DNA of 46,228 bases, from positions 1 to 46,228 of the forward strand of contig JBBFLF010000019.1 in NCBI GenBank assembly GCA_037481655.1, read 5' to 3'. Under the pieces are notes generated by a model. That model did not search any database. It had not been told where the DNA came from and saw only the letters and a list, made by a program, of their open reading frames with translations. Source of the stretch: Desulfobaccales bacterium (lineage in GTDB: Bacteria > Desulfobacterota > Desulfobaccia > Desulfobaccales > 0-14-0-80-60-11). A program made the translations under genes and the position numbers. Shown one piece after another: positions 1-8,456 of the stretch (positions are counted from its first letter, which is position 1; every line of letters starts with the position of its first letter).

Positions 1-1271
1 GTGTGCACCGTCGGAGCGGACTTGGCGGCCGTCCCCTTGCCGGATTTGCCCTTGCTGGCCGAAGCCACCTGCATGGGCGCGGATTTGCTCCCCTTCCTGG
101 CCACGGTGGCCGTCTTGCCCCGGGACTTGGCGGTCACGGCGGCCTTCCGGGAGCTGCTGCTGGCCCGCCGCACGCTGCGGCTGCCGCTGTCGGCCCGCAC
201 CGGCTCACTGGCGAAGGCGGGAAACTCAGCCCGGGCCATCATGATGTTGCGGTGGAACTTGTCTGCGGCGTTTTTGGGGATGCGCAGGGCATAGACCGGC
301 ATATCCGGCGGGGTCACGCCTTTGCGCAGCTCCGGGTTGAGCATCTGGATCTCTTCCACCGACACGCCGCTGGCCACCGCCGCCGCCTTGAGGGAGGTGG
401 GCTCGTTCACCTTGACGGTGTCATATTTGAGCGGCGGGAGATACGGGACATTGCGGAAGCCGAATTTCTCCGGGTTTTTGGCGATGATCATGGCGGCGAT
501 CATCTGGGGGACGTAATTTTTGGTCTCGGTGGGCAGGCGCTCGTTGGCGGAGAGCTCCCAGAAATTTTTGTGGGTGCCGGCGTCAATCTCCTTTTGCACC
601 CGGCCTTCGCCGCAGTTGTAGCTGGCCGCCGCCAGATACCAGGAGCCGAAGCGCTTGTAGAGGTCGGTCAGGTACTTGGCCGCCGCCACGGTGGACTTTT
701 CCGGATCCCGGCGCTCATCCACATAGTTGTTGATGGTGAGGCCGTAGCGCACCGCAGTGCCCCGGATGAACTGCCACATGCCGCAGGCGTGGGCATGGGA
801 GTAGGCATGGGGGTTGAAGCCGCTCTCCACCATGGCCAGATAGGCCAGGTCCTCCGGCAGCCCATGCTCGTGGAAGATCTCGTGGATCAGGGGCAGATAG
901 CGGGTGGAGCGGGCCAGATAGCGGCGGATGATCTCCTTGCGCTCGGTGGAGAAATAGACCAGATAGGCCTTGACCTGCCGGTTGACGTCCACCGGCATGT
1001 CAAACTTGATCTTCTGATCCCATTTTTTGAGCTCCTCTTCGACGGCCGGGTCAAGAGAGGTGAGGCCGCTCTTGGCCAGGAGCTCCTCCATGCGTTTGGC
1101 GCTCAGTTCCCCCCCCAGGGACTCTTCCCGCTCGGCCATCTCCAGGTCCGGTTCCTGGGTAGCCAGGTCGGGAGGCGGGGCCTCCGGTTTGACGGCAGTT
1201 TGGCGGGCGCCCCCGCCACAGCCGACCGCCAGGGCAGAAAACAGGATGACGGCCATCCACCAGGATAGCAT
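1..1271 (-). CDS. MltD-like membrane-bound lytic murein transglycosylase, cut by the window edge
   Basis: Partial: 423 codons are open and run off the left end without a stop. Residues 1-18 form a lipoprotein signal (hydrophobic stretch, then LAVGC), so Cys18 should carry lipid and anchor the protein in a membrane facing the periplasm. An SLT domain spans about residues 115-250, with catalytic Glu149 in MVESGFNPHA, then GMWQF and AASYNCGEGRV, the three classic family-1 motifs. Such enzymes cleave the MurNAc-GlcNAc bond of peptidoglycan to give 1,6-anhydroMurNAc. A degenerate LysM-like segment follows (about 285-345), then a Ser/Ala/Lys/Arg-rich basic stretch to the edge; MltD relatives usually end in LysM repeats, which would lie outside. 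ATG 1271 is preferred because GGGGG sits 5 nt upstream; an in-frame ATG at 1283 has no ribosome-binding site. Confidence 0.93.
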   Translation of the reverse strand, partial: MLSWWMAVILFSALAVGCGGGARQTAVKPEAPPPDLATQEPDLEMAEREESLGGELSAKRMEELLAKSGLTSLDPAVEEELKKWDQKIKFDMPVDVNRQVKAYLVYFSTERKEIIRRYLARSTRYLPLIHEIFHEHGLPEDLAYLAMVESGFNPHAYSHAHACGMWQFIRGTAVRYGLTINNYVDERRDPEKSTVAAAKYLTDLYKRFGSWYLAAASYNCGEGRVQKEIDAGTHKNFWELSANERLPTETKNYVPQMIAAMIIAKNPEKFGFRNVPYLPPLKYDTVKVNEPTSLKAAAVASGVSVEEIQMLNPELRKGVTPPDMPVYALRIPKNAADKFHRNIMMARAEFPAFASEPVRADSGSRSVRRASSSSRKAAVTAKSRGKTATVARKGSKSAPMQVASASKGKSGKGTAAKSAPTVH

Positions 1272-1586
1272 AGTAACCCCCATGTTGTGGGTGAGTGGTC
1301 GGAATCTCCGGGACGCTGGTCCCGCCTCCCCCATGAGACGGGTTTCCCCTGCTGCGTGCGGTAACCCCATCAATAGCAGAGTCGGTCAGGCACAATCAAG
1401 GAAAAAACGCGTCGCCGCTGCACTTTTTGTGTATGGGTTATCAAGCATGCTGAATTTCCTGCTAAAATAGCTGTCGGCTCTTACAGGCGGCCGAGCGGGG
1501 GCAGGAGCCGTCAAAGTCATCTGGGCCGGTGCCGGCTCCCGCACCAATTGCCCCCAACTGGACGCGGCTGATTTCTCTCATAAATC
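1272..1586 (-). promoter_or_regulatory. long structured leader upstream of the transglycosylase
   Basis: No gene fits between 1272 and 1586. Read leftward, it can form a strong hairpin at about 1497-1556 (GGGGGCA and GGAGCC arms meeting GGCTCC and TGCCCCC). Near 1316-1343 there is a second 8-bp stem (CCCGTCTC / GAGGCGGG) and, next to it, a 5-bp stem GGGAC/GTCCC. If transcription starts at the sigma-54-like site at 1587-1602, the leader is about 300 nt. This could be a riboswitch or another RNA control element. I cannot match it to a known class. Confidence 0.3.
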
Positions 1587-1602
1587 TGCAAGTTGAATGC
1601 CA
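1587..1602 (-). promoter_or_regulatory. sigma-54-type promoter candidate reading toward the transglycosylase
   Basis: On the minus strand the sequence is TGGCATTCAACTTGCA. GG (-24) and GC (-12) have the required 10-nt spacing and only the sixth base departs from TGGCACG-N4-TTGCW. The site overlaps the first codons of the divergent membrane-protein gene and lies about 315 nt upstream of the transglycosylase start. A chance match is possible. Confidence 0.42.
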
Positions 1603-2537
1603 TGAAAGCGCACAATCATACCTTTCTGGCCCGGGGTCAGATCCTGGCGGCCATCTTGGCCTGGCTAGCGGCGATGGCCGGAGTGGCGCTGGATTTCCCG
1701 GTGGTCCGCGCTTATCTCTATCACCTGGCTTGGTGGCCCCTGCTCCTGTTCTTAGACGGCCTCCTGCTCCTCAGGACCGGGGAATCCTGGCTGTGGCAAC
1801 GGCCAAAGGCATTTCTCCGGGCCGCCGCCTTCTCCGTCACCATCTGGCTTTTCTTTGAACTCTTCAACCTGCATCTTCTCAATTGGCGCTACGTGGGCCT
1901 GGAGCCGCGCCTGTGGCTGCGCTGGCCGGGCTACGCTTTGGCTTTCGCCACCGTGGTGCCCGCCATTTTATTGACAGCACAAGTGCTCCAGGCTTTTGGG
2001 GCCTTTGCCGGCCGGCGGGGCGAGCCCCGGACCTGGGAGTCCTGGCCGCCCGTGTTTCTCATTCTGGGAACCGCCTGCCTGACTCTCCCTTGGGTGTTTC
2101 CCACCTATGCCTTCCCCCTCATCTGGCTGGGGGTGATTTTCCTTTTTGATCCCTTCCTCCCCTTGGTGGGCCGGCCGGCCTTTACCGCCCGGTTCCTGGC
2201 AGGCGAGCGCCAGGAATTCTATTGCCTCCTCACTGCCGGGCTGCTCCTGGGCCTGTGGTGGGAGCTGTGGAATTACCCCGCCACCTCCCGCTGGATCTAC
2301 ACCCTGCCCATCTTAGGGTTTGGGAAGATCTTTGAGATGCCCGTTCTCGGGTATCTGGGTTTCCCGCCCTTTGCCCTGGAGTGCGCCATCCTGTACACTT
2401 TCATGGAAGGGCTTTTCGTCCGCCTGGAAGCCCATCCCCAGGGGCGGCGCCTCTTCTGGCTGGCCCAGGGTCTGTGGTGGCTGGCGATTTTTGCCGCCCT
2501 GGACGCCCGGACGGTCCTTTCCTTCTCTGCATACTGA
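1602..2537 (+). CDS. polytopic membrane protein of unknown function
   Basis: About 311 residues, almost entirely hydrophobic, with roughly 8-9 membrane-spanning segments separated by short charged loops. Aromatic and Glu/Asn-containing motifs stand out: FFELFNLHLLNWRYV near residue 85, WWELWNYPATSRWIY near 210, and EMPVLGYLGFPPFALE near 245. The last two, conserved-looking and rich in Trp, Pro and Glu, may line an intramembrane site; the arrangement is loosely like lycopene-cyclase-type membrane proteins, but I do not recognise a family with confidence. A TTG three codons upstream (1593) is an alternative start; neither start has a clear ribosome-binding site. rimO starts 25 bp after its stop, so the two may be co-transcribed, which does not by itself tell the function. 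Confidence 0.75.
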   Translation: MKAHNHTFLARGQILAAILAWLAAMAGVALDFPVVRAYLYHLAWWPLLLFLDGLLLLRTGESWLWQRPKAFLRAAAFSVTIWLFFELFNLHLLNWRYVGLEPRLWLRWPGYALAFATVVPAILLTAQVLQAFGAFAGRRGEPRTWESWPPVFLILGTACLTLPWVFPTYAFPLIWLGVIFLFDPFLPLVGRPAFTARFLAGERQEFYCLLTAGLLLGLWWELWNYPATSRWIYTLPILGFGKIFEMPVLGYLGFPPFALECAILYTFMEGLFVRLEAHPQGRRLFWLAQGLWWLAIFAALDARTVLSFSAY

Positions 2538-2562
2538 GGGGGAAAGCAGCCAGCCCGGGTAA

Positions 2563-3927
2563 ATGAAAATCTGCGAGGTCCTGTCTCTGACCCCTCATTT
2601 CCGTCCCCGAACTGTCTTCACCGTCTCTTTGGGCTGTCCCAAGAACCTGGTGGACAACGAGATCATGCTGGGAGAGCTGGCCCGGCAGGGCTGGCAGGTG
2701 GTGGCGGAGCCCGAGGCCGCCCTTGTCCTGCTGGTGAACACCTGCGCCTTCATCGCCCCTGCCGCCCAGGAGGCGGTGGACACCATCCTGGAGCTCGCCC
2801 GGCATAAAGAGCGGTCGCCGGAAAAGCGCCTGGTGGTGGCGGGCTGCCTGCCCCAGCGTTACGGGGGCGAGCTCCTGAAGCTCCTGCCGGAGGTGGACCT
2901 CTTCGTGGGGGTGAACGACTTCCCCCGGCTGGCCCGGCTCCTGGAGGAGCAGCCCGAGGGACGTCTCCATATCGGCGCCCCCCGCTTTGATTATGCCGCG
3001 CCTCAGCCCCGGCTGGCCGCCACCCCGCCTTACTTGGCCTACCTCAAGATCGCCGAGGGCTGCAGTCACCGGTGCACCTTCTGCACCATCCCCCGTATCC
3101 GGGGGCCGTATCGCAGCCGGCCCCTGCCGACGCTCCTTGCCGAAGCGGAGGAGCTGGCGGCCTCAGGGGTGCGGGAGCTCATCCTGGTGGCCCAGGACAC
3201 CACCGTCTACGGCCGGGAGTGGGGCTATCGCCCGGGACTGCCGGAGCTGCTCACCGAGCTGGCCCGTCTGCCCGGCTTGCTGTGGATCCGCCTCCTCTAT
3301 GGCCACCCCTCCGGAGTGACGAAGCGGCTGTTGCAGGTGATGGCCGCCCATCCCCAGATCTGCCCGTACTTGGACCTCCCCATCCAGCACGCCCACGAGG
3401 CGGTGCTCAGGCGCATGGGCCGACGCTACACCAACGCCGAGCTCCGGCGGCTGTTTGCCGACATCCGGGCAATTCTGCCCCAGGCGGCGCTTCGCACCAC
3501 GGTGATGGTGGGCTTCCCCGGCGAGACCGAGGCGGAGTTCGCCGCCCTCCTGGAGCTGGCCGCCGAGGTGCGTTTCCTGCACCTGGGAGTATTTGTTTAT
3601 GAACCGGAAGAGGGCACTCCTGCCGCCCGACTCAAATCCCCGGTGCCCCGGCGCACCGCCAAGGCCCGGGCCCGCCGCCTCAAGGCCCTGCAGACCCGCA
3701 TCGTCAAAGAGGAACTGCAGCGGCTGGTGGGCACGGTGCAGGAGGTGCTGGTGGAAGGGGTGAGCGAGGAGAGCGAGTACCTGCTCACCGGCCGCCTGAG
3801 CCTCCAGGCCCCGGAGATTGACGGCCGGGTGCTCATCACCGCCGGCCAGGGCCACCCAGGCACCCTGCAACGGGTGCGGATAACCCGGGTGCTGGCGCCG
3901 GATCTCTTGGGAGAGATTGTGGACTGA
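2563..3927 (+). CDS. rimO: ribosomal protein S12 methylthiotransferase RimO
   Basis: 454 residues. RimO is a cytoplasmic radical-SAM enzyme with two iron-sulfur clusters that adds a methylthio group to the conserved Asp of ribosomal protein S12. The N-terminal UPF0004 domain has Cys25 (SLGCPKN), Cys61 (VNTCAF) and Cys95 (VAGCLPQRY) for one cluster. The radical-SAM motif CSHRCTFC (Cys167, 171, 174) binds the second. A C-terminal TRAM domain follows (about 385-450). SLGCPKN with the CSHRC context distinguishes RimO from the tRNA enzyme MiaB. The first ~15 residues ahead of RTVFTVSLG are longer than in many homologues, but no better internal start is visible. The stop codon is also the first three bases of a dispersed repeat element. 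Confidence 0.95.
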   Translation: MKICEVLSLTPHFRPRTVFTVSLGCPKNLVDNEIMLGELARQGWQVVAEPEAALVLLVNTCAFIAPAAQEAVDTILELARHKERSPEKRLVVAGCLPQRYGGELLKLLPEVDLFVGVNDFPRLARLLEEQPEGRLHIGAPRFDYAAPQPRLAATPPYLAYLKIAEGCSHRCTFCTIPRIRGPYRSRPLPTLLAEAEELAASGVRELILVAQDTTVYGREWGYRPGLPELLTELARLPGLLWIRLLYGHPSGVTKRLLQVMAAHPQICPYLDLPIQHAHEAVLRRMGRRYTNAELRRLFADIRAILPQAALRTTVMVGFPGETEAEFAALLELAAEVRFLHLGVFVYEPEEGTPAARLKSPVPRRTAKARARRLKALQTRIVKEELQRLVGTVQEVLVEGVSEESEYLLTGRLSLQAPEIDGRVLITAGQGHPGTLQRVRITRVLAPDLLGEIVD

Positions 3928-4056
3928 GGGGAGGGCCGGGGGAGCAATGGCTCCCCCGCCCTCCCCTCACACTCCCCTCCCAACCCCCTTTATGGGGTTG
4001 GGGGAGAGGGTTTGGGAGAGGGGGCAGGGGTCCACAACCCCTGGCCCCCTCTCCCA
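3925..4056 (+). repeat. triple-hairpin intergenic repeat, copy A
   Basis: About 130 bp made of three GC-rich inverted repeats. Hairpin 1 pairs TGAGGGGAGGGC...GGGGGAGC with GCTCCCCC...GCCCTCCCCTCA. Hairpin 2 is CCCAACCCC-CTTTAT-GGGGTTGGG. Hairpin 3 pairs GGGAGAGGGGGC-AGGGG with CCCCTGGCCCCCTCTCCC. Highly similar copies lie at 16183-16314, 29703-29833, 41010-41140 and 43310-43443. This copy fills the space between convergent rimO and the GNAT gene, and its first TGA is rimO's stop. It probably halts transcription from both sides. Confidence 0.9.
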
Positions 4057-4060
4057 GGCC

Positions 4061-5191
4061 TCAGCCGCTGATATCCCGGCCCATGACGCGGAAGGTCTTG
4101 TAGTGTTTCGCCCCCAGGCTCTTCAAGGCTTTGAGGTAGGAGGTGAGGTTTTCCGGGATCAGCGACAGGTCGCAGGACTCACAGGGGGTATGTCGGGCCA
4201 GATAAAAATAGGTGTTCAGGACCAGGGCGTAGTGGAGGCGCTTCCCCTGGTAGGGCTGATGCACCCCCAGAACCAGGGCCCGGACCTTGCGCAGGGGGGC
4301 GAAGCGGGCGGCATACCATAGCCGGAGCCGGCCGTAAGGGGTGAGGCGGCCGTTGAGCTCCTTTACCACCGGGTTGAGGTCCGGCACGGTGATGCTGAAG
4401 GCCACCACCTGGTCGTCGTGGAGGATGAGGTTCACCAGTTCGGGGCGGATGAGGGGGGCCAGCTCCCGGAAGAGGTTGTCGAACTGGCGGCGGGACAGGG
4501 GCACATGCCCCCAGTTGGGCTCCCAGGCCTCGTTGAAAAGCTCGTAAACCTCCTGGGCCCGGCGGCGCATCTCCCCCTGCTGCAGGGTCCTCAGCACCAG
4601 GGGCTGGCCGTCCAGGATTTTATGGAGCAGACGCTCCATGGCCGCCTCATCCGGCAGCCTCTCATTGATACGCAGGGCCAGCCAGTCCATCACCTTGGTG
4701 AAGCCCAGCTCCGTGAGCAGATCCACGTAATACGGGGGGTTGTGCGTCTGGAGGATGGCGGGCATGGTGTCAAAGCCGTCCACCAGAAGCCCCATCTCAT
4801 CGTAGACGGAGAAGTTAAGGGGTCCCACCAGGCGGGTTTTGCCCCGTTCGGCCAGCCAGGCGCCGGCGGCCCGGAAGAGGGCCTCGGCCGCCTCTGCGTC
4901 GGGGTGGCATTCAAAGAAGCCGAAAAAGCCGGTCTCCCGGTCGTGGTGGTGGTCGTAGGCGTGGTTGACCTGGGCCGTGATCCGGCCCACGGGGCGGCCG
5001 TGCCGGTAGGCCAGGAAGTAGGCCGGCTCCCCGATCTCAAAGAAGGGGCCCCGCTTGGGGTCCAGGAAGCGCCGCTGCTCGGGGAGGAGAGGCGGCACCC
5101 AATAGGGGTCGTTCCGGTAAATCTCCCAGGGCAGTCGCAGGAAGTCTTCCAACCTGGCCCGGTCGGTCACCTGCTGTACGGTTACCGCCAT
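4061..5191 (-). CDS. GNAT-fold acyltransferase-like protein (YghO-like)
   Basis: 376 residues, soluble, no signal peptide. The sequence resembles the long YghO-type proteins related to GNAT N-acetyltransferases: an N-terminal part with PWEIYRNDPYWVPPL and an FFEIGEPAYFLAYRHGRPVGRI strand pair typical of a GNAT core, then FGFFECHPD, then a C-terminal half with ALVLGVHQPYQGKRLHYAL, where GNAT proteins bind acyl-CoA. The substrate is unknown. It begins 40 bp after the sigma-54 regulator gene, on the same strand, with a GGAGG six nt before ATG, so it is probably the last gene of the kinase-regulator transcript. Its link to that signal is inferred from position only. Confidence 0.75.
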   Translation of the reverse strand: MAVTVQQVTDRARLEDFLRLPWEIYRNDPYWVPPLLPEQRRFLDPKRGPFFEIGEPAYFLAYRHGRPVGRITAQVNHAYDHHHDRETGFFGFFECHPDAEAAEALFRAAGAWLAERGKTRLVGPLNFSVYDEMGLLVDGFDTMPAILQTHNPPYYVDLLTELGFTKVMDWLALRINERLPDEAAMERLLHKILDGQPLVLRTLQQGEMRRRAQEVYELFNEAWEPNWGHVPLSRRQFDNLFRELAPLIRPELVNLILHDDQVVAFSITVPDLNPVVKELNGRLTPYGRLRLWYAARFAPLRKVRALVLGVHQPYQGKRLHYALVLNTYFYLARHTPCESCDLSLIPENLTSYLKALKSLGAKHYKTFRVMGRDISG

Positions 5192-5231
5192 GGTCTGCCT
5201 CCCTCACAGCCGCCTGCCGATTCTGTCCGCC

Positions 5232-6674
5232 TCATGAGGTGGAATCAGTCTTCACGGTGGTGGCGATCTTGAGCTGGTAGCGGTCGATCTTGGCCAGGAG
5301 CGTGGGCCGGGAGAGCCCCAGGAGCCGGGCCGCCTGGCTGCGGTTGCCGCCGGTGAGCTCCAGGGCTTCGCTCACCAGCAGGCGGCCCACCACCTCCAGG
5401 GCGCCGTCAAAGAGATGGGGGCTGCGGTCGCCCTTGGAGAGGAGGAGGTGGCGCACCCAGCGCCGGAGAGCCTCCTCCCCAGGGGGCTCCTCACCCCGGG
5501 CCTCGGCTTCGCCGCCCAGGGCCTGGACGATGTCCTGGGGCCGGATGGGGTAACCCCGGCTGAAGATGAGGGCCTTCTGCAGGACGTTGGCCAGCTCCCG
5601 GACGTTGCCCGGCCAGTGGTGGCGTTGGAGCAGGGCCAGGGCCTCCGGAGCCAGTCCGGGGTTATTGAGGCCCATCTCCCGGGAGAAGCGGGCCAGGAAG
5701 TAGTCGGCCAGGAGCGGAATGTCGTCGGCCCGCTCCCTCAACGGCGGCAGCCAGATGGTCACCACATTGAGGCGGAAGTAGAGGTCCTCCCGGAAGCGTC
5801 CCTCCGCCAGGGCGGCCTCCAGGTCCCGGTTGGTGGCGGCCAGGATGCGCACGTCCACCGGGATGGTCTCCCGGCCGCCCAGGCGTTCCAGCTTCTTTTC
5901 CTGGAGCAGCCTCAGGATCTTGGCCTGGATGCTGAAGGGCATGTCGCCGATTTCATCCAGAAAGACGGTGCCCCCGTCCGCCTGCTCGAATTTGCCCACC
6001 CGGCGGTGCACCGCGCCGGTGAAGGCCCCCTTCTCATAGCCGAAGAGCTCGCTTTCCAGGAGGGTCTCGGGGATGGCGACGCAGTTGATGACCAAAAAGG
6101 CCTTGCGGGCCCGGAGGCTGTATTGGTAGATGGCCCGGGCCACCAGCTCCTTGCCGGTGCCCGACTCCCCCCGGATGAGGACCGTGGCGTCGGTGGGGGC
6201 CACCCGGCCGATGGCCTTGTAGACCTCCTGCATGGGCCGGCTCTTGCCGATGAGGGCCTCCCCGGCGGCGGCCTGAGGGGGAACGTCCACCTCCACCCGG
6301 GAGCGCATGCAACGCCCGGCCTCCAGGGCCTGGTCGATGAGGGCTAAGATGTCCGGGATTTCAAAGGGCTTGAGGATATAATCAAAGGCCCCCAGACGGG
6401 TGGCCTCAATGGCGGTCTCAGTGGTACCGTAGGCGGTCATGATGATGACCGGCAGGTGGGGCTCCCGGGCATGGATGGCGGCAAAGGCCTCCAGCCCGCT
6501 CATCCCGGCCATGCGCACGTCCATGATCACCAGATCCGGGACTTTCTCCTGCACCAGGGCCACGGCCGCCTCGCCGCTGGCGGCGGTGAGCACCGTATGC
6601 CCCTCTTCGGTGAGGAGCTTTTCAAAGCTCATCCGGAGCTGTGGATCATCATCGACGACCAGAATGACGCCCAT
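5232..6674 (-). CDS. sigma-54-dependent response regulator (NtrC/AtoC family)
   Basis: 480 residues in three domains. The receiver domain (1-120) has the phosphoacceptor Asp52 in VIMDVRM and the acidic DDD near residue 9. The AAA+ domain (about 140-375) has Walker A GESGTGKE, the GAFTGA loop that contacts sigma-54, and FLDEIGD as Walker B. The Fis-type helix-turn-helix at the C terminus is in GGNRSQAARLLGLSRPTL. When phosphorylated, such proteins form rings on distant enhancers and open sigma-54 promoters. The kinase gene ends 12 bp upstream, so the pair is translated together. Its target genes are not evident; three sigma-54-like promoters in this window are candidates. Nothing is missing from the catalytic motifs. 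Confidence 0.95.
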   Translation of the reverse strand: MGVILVVDDDPQLRMSFEKLLTEEGHTVLTAASGEAAVALVQEKVPDLVIMDVRMAGMSGLEAFAAIHAREPHLPVIIMTAYGTTETAIEATRLGAFDYILKPFEIPDILALIDQALEAGRCMRSRVEVDVPPQAAAGEALIGKSRPMQEVYKAIGRVAPTDATVLIRGESGTGKELVARAIYQYSLRARKAFLVINCVAIPETLLESELFGYEKGAFTGAVHRRVGKFEQADGGTVFLDEIGDMPFSIQAKILRLLQEKKLERLGGRETIPVDVRILAATNRDLEAALAEGRFREDLYFRLNVVTIWLPPLRERADDIPLLADYFLARFSREMGLNNPGLAPEALALLQRHHWPGNVRELANVLQKALIFSRGYPIRPQDIVQALGGEAEARGEEPPGEEALRRWVRHLLLSKGDRSPHLFDGALEVVGRLLVSEALELTGGNRSQAARLLGLSRPTLLAKIDRYQLKIATTVKTDSTS

Positions 6675-6686
6675 ACCTAGCCTGCC

Positions 6687-8168
6687 TCACCCGGCGGCAG
6701 TGGGGAGTATCGCCGCCTCGTCCCTCAGCGGCAGGGTAATGGTAAAGGCGGCTCCCCGGCCCTCCGCCGAGTTGACCTGGATGAGGCCGCCGTGTTCAGT
6801 GACGATGCGCTGCACAATGGGGAGCCCCAGGCCGGTGCCCTCCTCCTTGGTGCTGAAAAAGGGCTGGAAGATCTTGTCCCGGATGGAGGCCGGGATGCCC
6901 GGGCCGCTGTCTTTGACCGTGACACTCACCACCGGCCCCAGGGCCGCCATCTGCCCCCGCCCTTCCTGGATGACGATGTGACCGCCGTGAGGCATGGCCT
7001 CGCAGGCATTGAGGAGCAGATTCACCAACATCTCCTTGAGCTGTTCCGGGTCGCCCTGGGTTTCCGGGAGGCGGCCCGAGCGCTGCACTTCCACCGTCAC
7101 CCCGTAGGATTCCAGCCGCTGCCTTAAGAGGGTGAGGGTGCTGTCCACCACCTCCGAGAGGCTGACCGGCTGCATCTTCAGTTTCGGCGGCCGGGAGAAT
7201 TCCAGGAAGGAACGCACGATGGTGTCGATATGGCGGATCTCCTGGGAGATGACCTCCAGGTCCTCTTTTTGGGTGGGGGTGAGGTTGAGGTGCCGGCCCA
7301 GGGAAAAGAGGCGCATCTTTACGGAGGTGAGGGGGTTGCGGATGCTGTGGGCCACCCCGGCGGCCAGTTTGCCCACCAAAGCCAGCTTCTCCGCCTGGAG
7401 GAGGCTTTCCTGACTCTTCTCCAACTGGCTCTGGGCCTGGTCAATGTCCTCCTTGAGCGTCTGCATCCGCCGGCTGACGGCCGTGACTTCATCGGAGGGG
7501 CTGACCTGGGAGGCGTCCTGGGCCAGGCGACGCAGGGGCTCCAGGATCTGCCGGAACAAAACATACAACAGCAGGGCCCCCAGACCCACCACGGTGATGA
7601 GGGCCCCGGTGGTCAGGGTATTGATCAGCCTGATCCGCTGCCGGTTTTCACTGAGGGTGCGACTGATGGCGTAATCGTGGGTGAGTTTCAGGCGTTCGCA
7701 GAGGTCGATGATGGCGGCGTACTGCCCCCGGGCCTCCTGATGGCGCCGCCAGCCTTCCTCCTTGCGCCCCTGCCGGTAGAGCTCGATCACCCCTGCCCGG
7801 GTCTCTTGGTAGGCCTGATAATGTTCCCAGATCTGGGCGATGTTGTCGGCCATGGGAGGCGTGTGGGCGGTGGCCCGGGCCTTCTCCAGGGCCCGGAGAA
7901 AGGCCTGGTGGTGCCGCTCCAGTTCCTCCAGCCACCGGGATTGGCCGTCAATGAAAAAATAGGTGAGGTAGCCTTTCTGGCGCAGCAGGGCGTTTTCCAA
8001 CTCCTCGGCGGCCTGGAAGGCGGCCAGATGGCGGTCCGCCAGGCTGGTGAAGACCTGCTCCGTGGCCTCATTGTGCCAGAAGCTCACCAATCCGCCCGCC
8101 AGGGTGATGAGCACCAGGGCGGTAAGAAGCAGCAGGATCCGGGTGCGCAGGCTGAGGCGCTGCCACAT
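6687..8168 (-). CDS. membrane sensor histidine kinase, partner of the sigma-54 regulator
   Basis: 493 residues. TM1 is at about 11-30 and TM2 at about 185-206. Between them is a mainly helical periplasmic domain of about 150 residues, like a four-helix-bundle sensor. A HAMP linker (207-260) leads to a HisKA domain with His274 (AGVAHSIRNPLTS) and a HATPase domain with NLLLNACEAMPHGG, DSGPGIP and GTGLGLPIV. The signal is unknown. The gene lies directly upstream of the NtrC-type regulator and presumably phosphorylates its Asp52. The ribosome-binding site is weak. A TATAAT at 8348-8353 in the leader could be its -10 box, though no good -35 accompanies it. Confidence 0.93.
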   Translation of the reverse strand: MWQRLSLRTRILLLLTALVLITLAGGLVSFWHNEATEQVFTSLADRHLAAFQAAEELENALLRQKGYLTYFFIDGQSRWLEELERHHQAFLRALEKARATAHTPPMADNIAQIWEHYQAYQETRAGVIELYRQGRKEEGWRRHQEARGQYAAIIDLCERLKLTHDYAISRTLSENRQRIRLINTLTTGALITVVGLGALLLYVLFRQILEPLRRLAQDASQVSPSDEVTAVSRRMQTLKEDIDQAQSQLEKSQESLLQAEKLALVGKLAAGVAHSIRNPLTSVKMRLFSLGRHLNLTPTQKEDLEVISQEIRHIDTIVRSFLEFSRPPKLKMQPVSLSEVVDSTLTLLRQRLESYGVTVEVQRSGRLPETQGDPEQLKEMLVNLLLNACEAMPHGGHIVIQEGRGQMAALGPVVSVTVKDSGPGIPASIRDKIFQPFFSTKEEGTGLGLPIVQRIVTEHGGLIQVNSAEGRGAAFTITLPLRDEAAILPTAAG

Positions 8169-8456
8169 GCTGAGGCGAGAAAACGGGGAACTCAGAATCG
8201 TCCTCGGATATCTTCGTCGGGCGAGCCGGGAAACCGGTGGCCACGGAGCCAGCCCTCCCGCCCCGGAAAAGGGCGGGTCTGAATGGGGACCGGCAGTATG
8301 GGCCGTGACCCTGCCCGTCTCTTTGGGGAACTCATTTCCCTGCTTGCATTATAAGATATTTCTCTCCCGGGAAAAAAGGGGGCAGGGACCGGCCGGCCTG
8401 ACCTGGCCAATCACCAGTCAGGGGATGGGAGGCTAACTTCCCTCACCCGAGGGGCC
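8169..8456. other. intergenic region between the kinase and TPR genes
   Basis: 288 bp with no convincing gene. It must hold the end of the TPR transcript and the start of the kinase operon, both leftward. The only core promoter element I see is TATAAT on the minus strand at 8348-8353, about 180 nt before the kinase start, without a recognisable -35. Confidence 0.3.

Noticed and set aside
3-1268. 421-residue rightward reading frame
   Set aside because: It is the complement of the lytic transglycosylase; its sequence is His/Gly/Pro-rich, with no domain.
1300-1380. Resemblance to a GEMM (c-di-GMP) riboswitch: GGGGTTACCG and a CACGCA...AAACC segment on the minus strand
   Set aside because: The order of the segments is wrong and the GGGACGCAAAGCC part and the tetraloop-receptor are absent. 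The ydaO-type c-di-AMP motifs do not fit either.
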